Origin: Atlantibacter hermannii | Lineage (GTDB): Bacteria; Pseudomonadota; Gammaproteobacteria; Enterobacterales; Enterobacteriaceae | Assembly: GCA_900635495.1 (NCBI GenBank) | Contig: LR134136.1 | Location: 2,294,001-2,358,000, forward strand | DNA: 64,000 nt | Direction of reading: 5' to 3' | Part shown: in pieces, positions 32,730-41,877 of the stretch | Layout of the letters: each line of letters starts with the position of its first letter | How positions within the stretch are numbered: position 1 is the first letter of the stretch | The notes under the pieces: model-generated | The model's database searches: none | What the model saw: the letters and a program-made list of their open reading frames with translations, nothing else | What the model was told of the DNA's origin: nothing | Program-made: the position numbers and the translations under genes

Positions 32730-33159
32730 TTAGCCCAAATGCCATCTATCTCGATTACCCGGCGACCTGCGCCGAAGAGGCCATTCGCCAGTCCGGCGAC
32801 GCGCTGCGCGACGCAGGTGCCTGTAGTGAACAATATACTCAGGCGATGATCGACAGTTTCCACCAGTTCGGCCCTATTTTGTGATAGCGCCGGGGCTGGC
32901 GATGCCGCACGCCAGGCCGGAAAACGGGGCCATCGCCCCGCAAATCAGCCTGGTGCAACTGCGTGAGCCGGTCGCGTTCGGTCATGCGGAAAACGACCCG
33001 GTCAAGCTGGTGCTGGGTCTTTCGGCTACTAACAGCGATCAGCATATTCAACTGATTCAAAAAATCGTCACCCTGTTGGGCGATGAAGACAACCTGCAAA
33101 CCTTAATGAATTCCCATGATGCGCAGCAGATTTATGATCTGATGATCGGTGAGGAATAA
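32726..33159 (+). pseudogene. PTS EIIA, mannitol/fructose/ascorbate type, frameshifted
   Basis: About 144 residues in the intact reading. The phospho-accepting histidine is in GLAMPHARPENG (His62 in the joined frame). The first 50 codons from ATG 32726 end at a TGA; at 32872-32874 three C occur where four give GPYFVIAPGLAMPHA and continue to GEE at 33159. The ATG overlaps the stop of the creatininase gene. It should pass phosphate from HPr to the EIIB encoded 28 bases downstream. Confidence 0.8.
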
Positions 33160-33187
33160 ACCACAACGTCCGGCTGGAGAAAAAACA

Positions 33188-33466
33188 ATGAAAATACTTA
33201 CTGTGTGCGGTTTGGGAATGGGGTCGAGCCTGATTTTACGTATGAATGTGGAAACGGTGCTGAAAAAGCACGGCGTGGAGGCCAACGTTGAACATATGGA
33301 CGTTTCCGCCGCCGCGTCGGCGAATGCCGATCTGGTGATCACCAATGCGGAACTGGTGGGCAACTTGCAACATCTTTCCTGCCCGGTGGTGGTGGTGAAC
33401 AACTACATCGACGCCGGTGAAATCACCCAGGCGCTGGTTAACGCGGGCGTTATTACTCAGGGGTAA
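33188..33466 (+). CDS. PTS EIIB, ascorbate/galactitol type
   Basis: A 92-residue EIIB protein with the N-terminal phosphocysteine loop TVCGLGMGSSLILRM (Cys8). It belongs to the SgaB/UlaB-like group and acts with the adjacent UlaA-type EIIC. I chose ATG 33188 with GGAGAAAAAA upstream; a longer start at 33149 adds a basic leader unlike the family. It ends four bases before the EIIC start. Confidence 0.9.
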   Translation: MKILTVCGLGMGSSLILRMNVETVLKKHGVEANVEHMDVSAAASANADLVITNAELVGNLQHLSCPVVVVNNYIDAGEITQALVNAGVITQG

Positions 33467-33470
33467 GCCA

Positions 33471-34781
33471 ATGAGCGAATTTATCGGCGTACTGCGTTGG
33501 ATAACCGTCAATATCTTTGGCGAAGCGTCCATTCTGATCGGTCTGATTGTACTGTTGGGCCTGGTGCTGCAAAACAAACCGCTCGCGGATATCGTATCCG
33601 GGACGCTGAAGGGCATTCTGGGGTTTTTAATCATTGGTGCCGGGGCCGGGATTATTGTCTCCGCGCTGTTGATTTTCCAGCCTATCTGGACCGAAGTCTT
33701 CGGTTTAAGCTCCATGAACCTGACCAATATTATCGGCCAGGTGAAATTCAGCGAACGCTACGGCAGCAGCGTGACCATCGCCATCGCGGGCGGTTTCGCC
33801 TTTAACCTGTTGCTGGCGCGCCTCACACGTTTCAAATACATCTACCTGACCGGGCACATGATGTTCTGGACCACCATGATCTTCGCGGGCGTGATGGTCA
33901 ACAGCAACCCGGCCATTGCCGGCTGGCAACTGACGTTGATGCTCACGGTGATTATGGGTCTGTACTGGACGCTGCAACCGGCGCTGGTGCAGCCGTGGGT
34001 GCGTAAAATCACCGGTAATGACAACATCGCGCTGGGGCATACCTCTGCGTCCGTGGCGTTGCTCGGGGCGATTTTCGGTAAGCTGTTTGCGCGTAACAGC
34101 ATCAGCTCGGAAGATATCCAGGTGCCGAAAAAACTGGGCTTCCTGCGGGATTCCAACGTGGTGACTGCGCTGACCATGACGCTGCTGTTCTTTATCGGCA
34201 CGTTTATTCTCCAGATCAAAGGCACCCCGAAAGCGGCGGAAATTCTGGCGCAGTCCGGCGATCTCAGCTTCTACATCTATGCGCTGAAACAGTCGCTGAT
34301 GTTTACCGGCGGCATCGCCGTGGTGCTGCTGGGCGTGCGGATGTTTATTGGCGAGATGGTCCCGGCGTTTAACGGTATCGGTTCACGGCTGGTCCCTGGC
34401 GCGCGTCCGGCGCTGGATTGCCCGATCCTCTTTAACTTTGCGCCGAACGCGGTGGTATTAGGGTTTGTCGGGGCCTTTGTCGGCTCGCTGCTGTGGCTGA
34501 CGGTGATCGGCCACTATACCGGCTACGTCTTTATTCCCAGCATGATCGTGATTTTCTTCCACGCGGGCACCGCCGGGGTCTTCGGCAACGTCACCGGCGG
34601 CTATAAAGGCGCACTGCTGGCGGGCTTTATCACCTCAACGGTGGTGGCCTGGGGGCAGTATTTCTGCGTCAGCTATTTTATCAGCAACACCGTTCCCGAC
34701 ACCGCGCTGTGGGCGGGCGACAGCGACATGTTCGTGCTGGCGCCGTTAATTAGCGCATTAACCCGTCTGCTAACGTTTTAA
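33471..34781 (+). CDS. PTS EIIC, UlaA (ascorbate) family
   Basis: A 436-residue inner-membrane permease with about eleven hydrophobic segments, matching the UlaA/SgaT family rather than the glucose or mannitol families. Family-like segments are GILGFLIIGAGAGIIVSALLIFQPIW, MMFWTTMIFAGVMVNS and GARPALDCPILFNFAPNAVVLGF. E. coli UlaA transports L-ascorbate; members here with other partner enzymes may carry different acidic or lactone-type compounds. It follows EIIB with no gap, as in ula operons. Confidence 0.9.
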   Translation: MSEFIGVLRWITVNIFGEASILIGLIVLLGLVLQNKPLADIVSGTLKGILGFLIIGAGAGIIVSALLIFQPIWTEVFGLSSMNLTNIIGQVKFSERYGSSVTIAIAGGFAFNLLLARLTRFKYIYLTGHMMFWTTMIFAGVMVNSNPAIAGWQLTLMLTVIMGLYWTLQPALVQPWVRKITGNDNIALGHTSASVALLGAIFGKLFARNSISSEDIQVPKKLGFLRDSNVVTALTMTLLFFIGTFILQIKGTPKAAEILAQSGDLSFYIYALKQSLMFTGGIAVVLLGVRMFIGEMVPAFNGIGSRLVPGARPALDCPILFNFAPNAVVLGFVGAFVGSLLWLTVIGHYTGYVFIPSMIVIFFHAGTAGVFGNVTGGYKGALLAGFITSTVVAWGQYFCVSYFISNTVPDTALWAGDSDMFVLAPLISALTRLLTF

Positions 34782-34792
34782 GGGAGCCTGTG

Positions 34793-35533
34793 ATGAGTCA
34801 TGCAGTGAACGCGTATTTTGAACAGATCCAGCAAAAGCTGGGTCAACTGGTGGCGGCGCAGGCGGTAATTGACCGCGCCGCTGCGGCGATGGCTGACACC
34901 GTGCAGCAGGGCCGCAACCTGTTTGTATTCGGCGCAAGCCATGCGGGTATCCTGGCGGAAGAGATGAGCTATCGGGCCGGGGGGCTGGCTATCGTGAACC
35001 CGCTGTTTTCACCCGCGTTGATGCTCAATGTGCGTCCACTGACGCTCACCAGCGCGGTGGAAAATGTGGAAGGACTGGGCACCGTGATGGTGGACAGTTC
35101 ACCGCTGGAAACAGGGGATACGCTGATTATCCATTCGGTCTCCGGACGCAACGCCATCACGCTGGATGTAGCGCTGGCGGCGAAAGCGCGCGGCGCGACG
35201 GTTATCGCCATCACCAGTCTGGAGACGGCGAAGCGCGTCACGTCGCGCCATTCCAGCGGTCAGTTGCTGGCGGATGTGGCGGACATCACCATTGATAATC
35301 AATGTGATTATGGCGACGCGTCGGTCAGCCTGCCGGGGCTGGCGCAGAAAGCAGCGCCGCTCTCAACCATCATGGGGGCCGCCATTGCCAACAGCCTGGT
35401 GCTGCGTCTGTGCGAGCTGATGCTGGAGAACGGCGAACAGCCGCCGATCCTCGCCAGCGCAAACATTGACGGTAACCAACAAATAAATCGGGATATAATG
35501 AACGCTTACCGGAGCCGAATTTACTACCTCTGA
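34793..35533 (+). CDS. SIS-domain sugar isomerase-like protein
   Basis: A 246-residue SIS-domain protein of the UPF0309/phosphosugar-binding type. The phosphosugar loop is FVFGASHAGILAEEMSYRAG (residues about 43-62), followed by IIHSVSGRNAITLDVALAAKARG and IAITSLETA. It probably isomerises or deaminates the phosphorylated product of this PTS operon. The start is ATG 34793 behind AGGGAG; a GTG at 34790 is possible. It resembles MurQ in fold only and sits in a separate operon from murQ. Confidence 0.85.
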   Translation: MSHAVNAYFEQIQQKLGQLVAAQAVIDRAAAAMADTVQQGRNLFVFGASHAGILAEEMSYRAGGLAIVNPLFSPALMLNVRPLTLTSAVENVEGLGTVMVDSSPLETGDTLIIHSVSGRNAITLDVALAAKARGATVIAITSLETAKRVTSRHSSGQLLADVADITIDNQCDYGDASVSLPGLAQKAAPLSTIMGAAIANSLVLRLCELMLENGEQPPILASANIDGNQQINRDIMNAYRSRIYYL

Positions 35534-35546
35534 GTGGAGCAACTGT

Positions 35547-36299
35547 ATGTTTGAGTCTGATGGACTCCCGCTTTACCTCAAAATTAAACACGTTATTTTG
35601 CAGCGTATTCTGTCCTGTACCTATACCGACAGATTACCCGGCGAACTGATCCTCGCCGATGAATTTAATGTGGCGCGCGGCACCATTAAGCAGGCCATCG
35701 ACTCGCTGGTGAGCGGCGGAATGGTGTATCGCGAGCAGGGGAAAGGCACGTTCATTAACCGCGACGCATTGCTGAAACATTACGCCGATTTGCCGGATGT
35801 GCTGGTGGCGTTTAACGCACCTCAACCTGTTCAGATTGAGGTGCTTTCTTTGCTACCCACCATGGCAGATCATGAAGTGGCCACCCGCATGGGGCTTGAA
35901 GTAGGAAGCCAACTGATGCGGCTGGAACGGCGGATGCAGCAGGGCGATCGGGTGGTCGGGCATACGCTCAGCTGGCTTAACGGGCGCTTTTACAGCGACC
36001 TGAGCCATATCGATGACGAAAGCACTCTCTATTCCCAGCTCCGTGAAGCTTTTGGCTATTCCCCCACCCAGGCGCAGGAACGTTTTCTGCCGGTGGTGAG
36101 TGATGCCAGGCTTGCCCGTTTACTGAATATCGAGCCGGGGCAGGCGCTGTTCCGAATCGAACGCGTCGCCCGCAATCCCGACGATGTGGTGCTGGAATAC
36201 AGCGTTACCCACGTAAAAGACGCCGCGCTGTCGCTACAAATTGCTGCCAGCCAGAATGTGGCTGACGCCCACTGGAACTGCAAAATCTTACCCGGGTAA
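35547..36299 (+). CDS. GntR/UTRA-family transcriptional regulator
   Basis: A 250-residue HutC-subfamily regulator: an N-terminal winged helix (YLKIKHVILQRILSC, LADEFNVARGTIKQAIDSLVSGG, YREQGKGTFIN) and a C-terminal UTRA ligand-binding domain (LRLERRMQQGDRVVGHTLSWL, VVLEYSVTHVKD). It is the last gene of the seven-gene PTS operon and is expected to repress it until a phosphorylated sugar binds. A GntR-type palindrome overlaps the operon promoter at 30952-30975. Confidence 0.9.
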   Translation: MFESDGLPLYLKIKHVILQRILSCTYTDRLPGELILADEFNVARGTIKQAIDSLVSGGMVYREQGKGTFINRDALLKHYADLPDVLVAFNAPQPVQIEVLSLLPTMADHEVATRMGLEVGSQLMRLERRMQQGDRVVGHTLSWLNGRFYSDLSHIDDESTLYSQLREAFGYSPTQAQERFLPVVSDARLARLLNIEPGQALFRIERVARNPDDVVLEYSVTHVKDAALSLQIAASQNVADAHWNCKILPG

Positions 36300-36383
36300 A
36301 GCAAAACCCGGGCCAGGTTTCTTATCTGTATGTTTTATTCCTGAACAAATTTCCTGGCGACCGACGTGCTGGAGTCAAAAGGC

Positions 36384-36428
36384 AGGATAAAATCCTAAAA
36401 TAATTAATAAGGATTATCATTTAATCCT
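36384..36428. repeat. Two AGGAT/ATCCT palindromes upstream of the dms-like operon
   Basis: AGGAT-AAA-ATCCT at 36384-36396 and AGGATTA-TCATT-TAATCCT at 36410-36428 are perfect inverted repeats sharing the same half-site, with their centres about 29 bases apart. They lie 115-160 bases before the start codon at 36544 and are candidate operators. A single NarL-type heptamer TACCCCT follows. Confidence 0.45.
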
Positions 36429-36543
36429 GAAAAATACCCCTTAATTTCCATTAGTTTGCAATTTACTGCGTTAAGTCAAATTTGCATCCGCATTCATTTC
36501 TAAAAATACACACTTTCTAAACGATGCTTAAGAGAGTGATGTC

Positions 36544-38928
36544 ATGCCTATCAAGGAAGACGAAAGCGCAGTCACGGCCGTTAGCCGTCGCCGCTTTATT
36601 CAGGCCAGCGCTGCGCTGGCTGCAGTGCCTCTGGCCGTACCGACGTGGGTTTCCGCCAGCGAATCCCCCGTCGCGTCTGACGCAACAGCCGCCGCCCCGG
36701 CGACTGACCGCGTGGTACCCACCTGCAGTACTTTCGACTGCGGCGGTAAATGCGATATTCGCGCCCATGTTGATCGCGGCGTTGTTACGCGCATTACCAC
36801 GCTGCCGGATGGCGAGCTGGACGAGGCGATGCCGCTTATGCGCGCCTGTATTCGCGGGCGCGGCTACCGTAAGTTTGTTTATCATCCCGATCGGTTGAAA
36901 TACCCGATGAAGCGGGTGGGTAAACGCGGGGAGGGGAAATTCGAGCCCATCAGCTGGGATGAAGCCACCACCTTAATTGCCGATAATCTTAAACGCATTA
37001 CCGCAAAATATGGCCCGGCGTCGCGTTATGTTCACGTGGGCACCGCCGTCAGCGGCGGCACCTTCTCCGGCGACAAAATGGTGCGCCGCTTGCTGAATCT
37101 CACCGGCGGTTACCTGGAGTATTACCACTCCGTCAGTATGGGTAACACCGCAGCGGCCACGCCATATACCTACGGCACGCCCGCCACCGGTAGCTCGCTG
37201 GATACGCTGGCCGACACGCCGCTGGTGATTTTATGGGGCCATAACACCAACGAAACGATTTTTGGCCACAGCAATCATTACTTCCAGAAGATGAAACGCA
37301 ACGGGACGCGCTTTATCGTTATCGATCCGCGCTATTCCGACACCGTCTCGTCGCTCGCGGACCAGTGGATCCCGCTGCTGCCAACCACTGACAATGCGCT
37401 GATGGACGCGATGATGTACGTCATCATCACCGAAAATCTCCACGATAAAGCGTTTATCGAACGTTACACCCTCGGTTTTGATGAAACCATGATGCCGGAA
37501 GGTGTACCGGCCAACGAATCACTGGTGGCCTATCTTACCGGTGCCAAAGATGGCATTAAAAAGACACCGGAGTGGGCAGAGCCCATCACTCGCGTTCCCG
37601 CCAACACCATCCGCCAACTGGCCCGCGACTACGCCACCGCGAAACCCGCCGCGTTAATTCAGGGGTGGGGGCCGCAGCGCCATATCTGCGGCGAGCGCAC
37701 CGCACGCGGCTCCACTCTGCTGGCGACCATTACCGGCAACGTCGGCAAGAAAGGCGGCTGGGCGGCGGGCTACGGCGGCATCGGCAATCGCAAATTTATG
37801 AGCGAGCCGGAAAGCATTGCCAACCCCATCACCGCCAAAATTTCCGTTATGAACTGGATCCAGGCGGCGGACGACGCCAGCAAAATCACCTCTGAGCAGG
37901 GGCTGAAGGGCGCGGACAAACTCGATACCAACATCCGTATGCTGTTCTCCCTGGCGGGAAACTATCTGGCGAACCAGAACCCGGATATCAATCAGGCCGC
38001 CAAAATCCTCGCCGACGAGTCGAAAATCGAATTTATCGTCGCCAGCGATTTGTATCTGACGCCGAGCGCCAAATTTGCCGATCTGTTGCTGCCGGAAACC
38101 AGCTTTATGGAGCGCTGGAATATCGGTGAAACCTGGGGCACCGGCAACTATGTGATTCTGTCGGAAAAACTGGTGGAGCCGGAGTTTGAGCGGCGTTCAG
38201 ACTACGAATGGCTGCGTGAAGTGGCGGCGAAACTGAACGTGGAACCGGCCTTCAGCGAAGGGCGCGACGAAAAACAGTGGATAGAACACATTGTCGAAAC
38301 CACCCGGGCGGCGATGCCAGACGAGAATATGCCTGACTTTGCGCAGTTGCAGGTCCAGCGTCGTCACTTGTTTAAGAGCGAGCCGTACGTCGCCTTCGCC
38401 GATAACATTCGCGATCCGGAAAATCATCCGTTTGCCACGCCGTCCGGAAAGATCGAAATCTTCTCAAAACGCCTGTACGACATGCATCACCCGGAGATCC
38501 CGGCACTGTCGCATTACGTTCCGGCTCATGAAGGCCCGGAGGATGCACTCACCGAAAAATACCCGTTACAGCTCATCACCTGGAAAGGGAAAAACCGCGC
38601 CAACTCTACCCAGTACGCTAACCCGTGGCTGCAGGAAGCCCAGACCCAGAAACTGTGGATTAACCCGCTGGATGCGGCCCCGCGCGGTATCAAACAGGGC
38701 GATAAAGTACGCATCCACAACGACCGCGGTATCAGCATGGTGCCGGCGGAAGTGACGCCGCGCATTATTCCTGGTGTGGTCGCGATGCAGGCCGGTGCGT
38801 GGTGGCAACCGGACGCTGACGGCGTCGATCACGGCGGCTGCGCCAACGTTCTGAGTTCCACCCGAATCACGCCTTTGGCAAAAGGGAATTCGCATCAAAC
38901 AATGCTGGTTGAGGTTGAGAAAGCATGA
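36544..38928 (+). CDS. DMSO-reductase-family molybdoenzyme, catalytic subunit (DmsA-like)
   Basis: A 794-residue Tat-exported molybdopterin oxidoreductase. The twin-arginine signal is SRRRFIQASAALAAVPLA. The [4Fe-4S] ligands follow as CSTFDCGGKCDIRA with the fourth cysteine in MRACIRG. The molybdenum-ligand region lies near residue 217 (TPATGSSLDTLAD), with serine at the DmsA position. Later motifs include FVIDPRYSDT-type and TPSGKIEIFSKRL. It is a terminal reductase for S-oxides, N-oxides or a related substrate; which one cannot be read from sequence. It overlaps the next gene by four bases. Confidence 0.88.
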   Translation: MPIKEDESAVTAVSRRRFIQASAALAAVPLAVPTWVSASESPVASDATAAAPATDRVVPTCSTFDCGGKCDIRAHVDRGVVTRITTLPDGELDEAMPLMRACIRGRGYRKFVYHPDRLKYPMKRVGKRGEGKFEPISWDEATTLIADNLKRITAKYGPASRYVHVGTAVSGGTFSGDKMVRRLLNLTGGYLEYYHSVSMGNTAAATPYTYGTPATGSSLDTLADTPLVILWGHNTNETIFGHSNHYFQKMKRNGTRFIVIDPRYSDTVSSLADQWIPLLPTTDNALMDAMMYVIITENLHDKAFIERYTLGFDETMMPEGVPANESLVAYLTGAKDGIKKTPEWAEPITRVPANTIRQLARDYATAKPAALIQGWGPQRHICGERTARGSTLLATITGNVGKKGGWAAGYGGIGNRKFMSEPESIANPITAKISVMNWIQAADDASKITSEQGLKGADKLDTNIRMLFSLAGNYLANQNPDINQAAKILADESKIEFIVASDLYLTPSAKFADLLLPETSFMERWNIGETWGTGNYVILSEKLVEPEFERRSDYEWLREVAAKLNVEPAFSEGRDEKQWIEHIVETTRAAMPDENMPDFAQLQVQRRHLFKSEPYVAFADNIRDPENHPFATPSGKIEIFSKRLYDMHHPEIPALSHYVPAHEGPEDALTEKYPLQLITWKGKNRANSTQYANPWLQEAQTQKLWINPLDAAPRGIKQGDKVRIHNDRGISMVPAEVTPRIIPGVVAMQAGAWWQPDADGVDHGGCANVLSSTRITPLAKGNSHQTMLVEVEKA

Positions 38929-39545
38929 GCCAATACACGGAGTTTCCCCCGGTAAGCGATAAGCAACTGGGCTTTTTTATCGATTCATCACGCTGTTCAG
39001 GCTGCAAAGCGTGTCAGGTTGCCTGTAAAGACAAAAACAATCTGGAACCGGGCCGTCGATTCCGCCGGGTGTATGAAGTCACCAGCGGGGGATTTGCCCC
39101 TAACGGAACCGGTGGGCTGGAAAACAACGTCAGTGCCTGGACGCTGTCGATTTCCTGCAACCACTGTGCCGACCCGATCTGTACGAAAAACTGTCCGACC
39201 ACGGCGATGCATAAGCGTCCTGGCGACGGCATCGTGCGCGTCGACACCAATAAATGCATCGGCTGCGGCTATTGCGCCTGGTCGTGCCCGTACGGCGCAC
39301 CGCAATTTAACCCGGAGGCCGGGCAGATGTCGAAGTGCGATTTTTGCGTTGACCTTCAGGCCAAAGGCGAAGACCCCATTTGCGTGGCGACCTGTCCGCT
39401 GGGGGCGATTAAGTACGGCCCGATTGATGAGTTACGCCAGAAATATGGCACGCTTTGTCACGTGCAGGGATTACCGGACCCCGCGATCACCAAACCGAAC
39501 CTGGTTGTGAAACCGCATCAGGGCGCAGAAAAGGGAAGTAACTGA
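38925..39545 (+). CDS. Electron-transfer iron-sulfur subunit (DmsB-like)
   Basis: A 206-residue protein with four cysteine clusters for four [4Fe-4S] centres: CSGCKACQVACKDKN, CNHCADPICTKNCP, CIGCGYCAWSCP and CDFCVDLQ followed by CVATCP. It carries electrons from the membrane subunit to the molybdoenzyme and is probably co-exported with it, having no signal of its own. It overlaps dmsA-like as ATGAGC and is two bases from the next gene. Confidence 0.93.
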   Translation: MSQYTEFPPVSDKQLGFFIDSSRCSGCKACQVACKDKNNLEPGRRFRRVYEVTSGGFAPNGTGGLENNVSAWTLSISCNHCADPICTKNCPTTAMHKRPGDGIVRVDTNKCIGCGYCAWSCPYGAPQFNPEAGQMSKCDFCVDLQAKGEDPICVATCPLGAIKYGPIDELRQKYGTLCHVQGLPDPAITKPNLVVKPHQGAEKGSN

Positions 39546-39547
39546 TT

Positions 39548-40366
39548 ATGCATGAATGGCCACTGTTAATTTTCACCCTGCTGGTTCAGGCCTCCGTAGG
39601 GTTAACGCTGTTTACCGCTGTGAGCGCATCTCGCGCCCCTGCGTCGATGCAGTCACAGCGCGTGGCGCTGGTCATTGCCTGCCTGTGTGGCGGAGCAGGG
39701 CTGATCGCGTCTGTAGCGCATCTCGGCTATCCGTTAAACGCCTTCAATTCGCTGCGCCATATCGCCAGCTCCTGGCTGAGCCGCGAAATTGTTTTTGCCG
39801 CGCTGTACCTTGGCGTGCTGGGACTGACCACGCTGATCGCGCTGGTCACCAAACGGGTTGTGACGTTGCTGGCAGGGTTGGCAGGCCTTATCGGTCTGGT
39901 TGATGTGTTCTGCATGAGCAATATCTACATCAATGCGTCAGTGATCACCTGGATGCATATCAACACGCTGTTTATGTTCTATGGCTCAGTGTTGATTTTA
40001 GGCGCGGTACTGGCGATGTTGCTGCTGGTGCCCGCGCAACGGCAGTACGAGGCCAGGCGTCTTGTCGGGCTGGCGGTTGCCGCCGTGGTCCTGGCGGTGG
40101 TTGCCCGTCTTGTCGAACAGCCTTCCTGGATGAGCTTCCTGGCGCAGGCGCGTAGCAGTGACAGCGTCACATTCCCACTGCAACCCCTGGCAGCCTTTGA
40201 TGCGCTTGCCGGGGTGCGCCTGGCAACATGGATTATCATGGCTGCCGGTGCCGCGCTGTTTGCCGTAGCGTTGCGTCAAACGCGCAGCGGCATGGTGAAA
40301 CTGGGATGCGTGCTGTTGGTCGTCGCCGAAATCATGGCACGTTACACCTTTTTTAGCCTGAGCTGA
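39548..40366 (+). CDS. DMSO reductase membrane anchor subunit (DmsC-like)
   Basis: A 272-residue protein with about eight hydrophobic segments starting MHEWPLLIFTLLVQASVGL, a hallmark of DmsC. It anchors the AB dimer on the periplasmic face and oxidises menaquinol. Conserved features include HLGYPLNAFNSLRHIASSWLSREI. It sits directly after the DmsB-like gene and two bases before the ferredoxin gene. Confidence 0.92.
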   Translation: MHEWPLLIFTLLVQASVGLTLFTAVSASRAPASMQSQRVALVIACLCGGAGLIASVAHLGYPLNAFNSLRHIASSWLSREIVFAALYLGVLGLTTLIALVTKRVVTLLAGLAGLIGLVDVFCMSNIYINASVITWMHINTLFMFYGSVLILGAVLAMLLLVPAQRQYEARRLVGLAVAAVVLAVVARLVEQPSWMSFLAQARSSDSVTFPLQPLAAFDALAGVRLATWIIMAAGAALFAVALRQTRSGMVKLGCVLLVVAEIMARYTFFSLS

Positions 40367-40367
40367 T

Positions 40368-41231
40368 ATGGCTCATTTATCGTTAAACTTGCTCCCTGCG
40401 CCACCCGGCGCAGGGGCTTCCTGCGTTCGCCGCGTTGTCAAAAAAAATGCCTGCCAGGCCTGCGTTGAGGCATGTCCGCTTCAGGCGATCGCTGTTGAGT
40501 CGGGCAATGTCGTTATTGATGAACGCCAGTGCAATCAGTGCGGTCGATGTCTGTTTGTCTGCCCAACCGATGCGCTGGAAAATATTCAACCAGTTACGCG
40601 CCACTGGATTGACGACCGTCTGGTAGCGCCGCTCAGCCTTCAGCCTGCGTGTGTGGATGAACTGCTGCTCTGGCATTTTGAAAAAGGCATTCGTGCGATA
40701 GAGCTGGATGGCGAGCAGGAAGGGTGGTTACGGGCCGTGGCTGAACTCAATGGGGTTCTCAAACAACTGAACCAGCCGACCTGGTGGCTTGCCCCTCCGT
40801 CTGACGGTCCGGTGAATAATGCCCGCCGCCAGTGGCTCCATCTCAGAAAGGAATCGACGAGCGGGGCGGTGGCGTATGGACGACGCGCATTGCGTGACAA
40901 CGTCACGAATTGTCATCGTTACCGCGTCGTGCTGACGGCGGAACACTGCTACCTGTGCGGCGCCTGTGCGCGTATCTGCCCGGAACGGGCGATTCGTCTG
41001 CATTCCGATCATTTCACGCTGGATAACGCCCGGTGCACCGGCTGCGGTCAGTGCGCCGTGGTCTGTTTTCCGCAGGCGATACGCAGCGAAGTTCAGTGGA
41101 ACACTGACGCGCCACAGCGGTTGCCTGTGCTTCCGTCAACCTGTAACTGCTGCGGCCAGGCATTTACCGCCTGGGATGCGCAACAACGGACATGTCCGTT
41201 TTGTCGGCAACATCGCCATGGCATGCGATAA
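40368..41231 (+). CDS. Ferredoxin-type 4Fe-4S protein of the dms-like operon
   Basis: A 287-residue protein with two pairs of [4Fe-4S] motifs, CQACVEACPLQAI plus CNQCGRCLFVCP near residues 27-65 and CYLCGACARICP plus CTGCGQCAVVCF near 198-238, separated by a 130-residue middle region. The C-terminus has a small zinc-knuckle-like pair (CNCCGQAF then CPFCRQH). No Tat signal is visible, so it may be cytoplasmic and assist electron supply or maturation. Salmonella has a polyferredoxin next to a dms-like operon. It is unusual beside E. coli dmsABC. Confidence 0.82.
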   Translation: MAHLSLNLLPAPPGAGASCVRRVVKKNACQACVEACPLQAIAVESGNVVIDERQCNQCGRCLFVCPTDALENIQPVTRHWIDDRLVAPLSLQPACVDELLLWHFEKGIRAIELDGEQEGWLRAVAELNGVLKQLNQPTWWLAPPSDGPVNNARRQWLHLRKESTSGAVAYGRRALRDNVTNCHRYRVVLTAEHCYLCGACARICPERAIRLHSDHFTLDNARCTGCGQCAVVCFPQAIRSEVQWNTDAPQRLPVLPSTCNCCGQAFTAWDAQQRTCPFCRQHRHGMR

Positions 41232-41237
41232 GGAATC

Positions 41238-41843
41238 ATGATGAAAGTGGACCTGGCTCACTGGGCTCAACTGTTGAATTTACTGGCGAGTGCCTGTCGC
41301 ACCGCCCCGCAAGCGCCGGAATTTGCGCCGATACAGCATTTTTTCCAGACGCCGGACTGGCCTGCATTGTGGCCGGAACCGGCTGATGACATCGCGACGC
41401 TGCAACCGGAGCTTAACCCGTCTGACCTCGCCGTCTTGCATGAGCAGTGGCTGCGGTTGTTTATCGGCCCGGCCAGTTTGCCCGCGCCGCCCTGGGGCTC
41501 GGTCTGGCTCGATCCGGAACAGGCATTGCAGGGTGAATCGACGCTGCGTTTGATGGCGTTTCTCAACCAGCAGGGCATCCGGCTGCATACTGACTATCCG
41601 GAACCGGCCGACCATATCGGGCTGATGCTGTTCCAGTCCGCGTGGCTGGCGATGAACAACCGTCCCCGTGCGTTACAACACCTGCTGGAAGAGCATGTGA
41701 TGACGTGGCTACCCATGTATGTGGACGCACTGAACGCGGCGCAGCCGTGCGGTTTTTACCGGGCGCTGGGCGAGTTAATACTGAAAACGCTCCAGCAAAT
41801 GCAAAATGCGCTTAAAAAGGCCGAACCGGCGCGCATTTTGTAG
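41238..41843 (+). CDS. TorD/DmsD-family molybdoenzyme chaperone
   Basis: A 201-residue all-helical cytoplasmic chaperone of the TorD family. Typical blocks are LHEQWLRLFIGPASLPAPPWGSVWLDPE and a C-terminal LLEEHVMTWLPMYVDAL. It should bind the Tat signal of the operon's molybdoenzyme and hold it for cofactor insertion. Two adjacent ATGs (41238 and 41241) are possible starts; the AAGGA ribosome site favours the second slightly. It is the last gene of the operon. Confidence 0.88.
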   Translation: MMKVDLAHWAQLLNLLASACRTAPQAPEFAPIQHFFQTPDWPALWPEPADDIATLQPELNPSDLAVLHEQWLRLFIGPASLPAPPWGSVWLDPEQALQGESTLRLMAFLNQQGIRLHTDYPEPADHIGLMLFQSAWLAMNNRPRALQHLLEEHVMTWLPMYVDALNAAQPCGFYRALGELILKTLQQMQNALKKAEPARIL

Positions 41844-41854
41844 CGAGACGCCAT

Positions 41855-41877
41855 TGTGCCGGGCCATCCCCGGCACA
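41855..41877 (+). terminator. Terminator of the dms-like operon
   Basis: TGTGCCGGG and CCCGGCACA form a 9-bp stem with a CCATC loop 12 bases after the last stop codon. The tail GCCTTTCTGG is only moderately U-rich. Confidence 0.65.

Noticed and set aside
36440..36490. FNR box upstream of the dms-like operon
   Set aside because: Only a half-site (GTCAA within GTTAAGTCAA) was found; the other half does not match TTGAT. Anaerobic control is likely but not shown by sequence.
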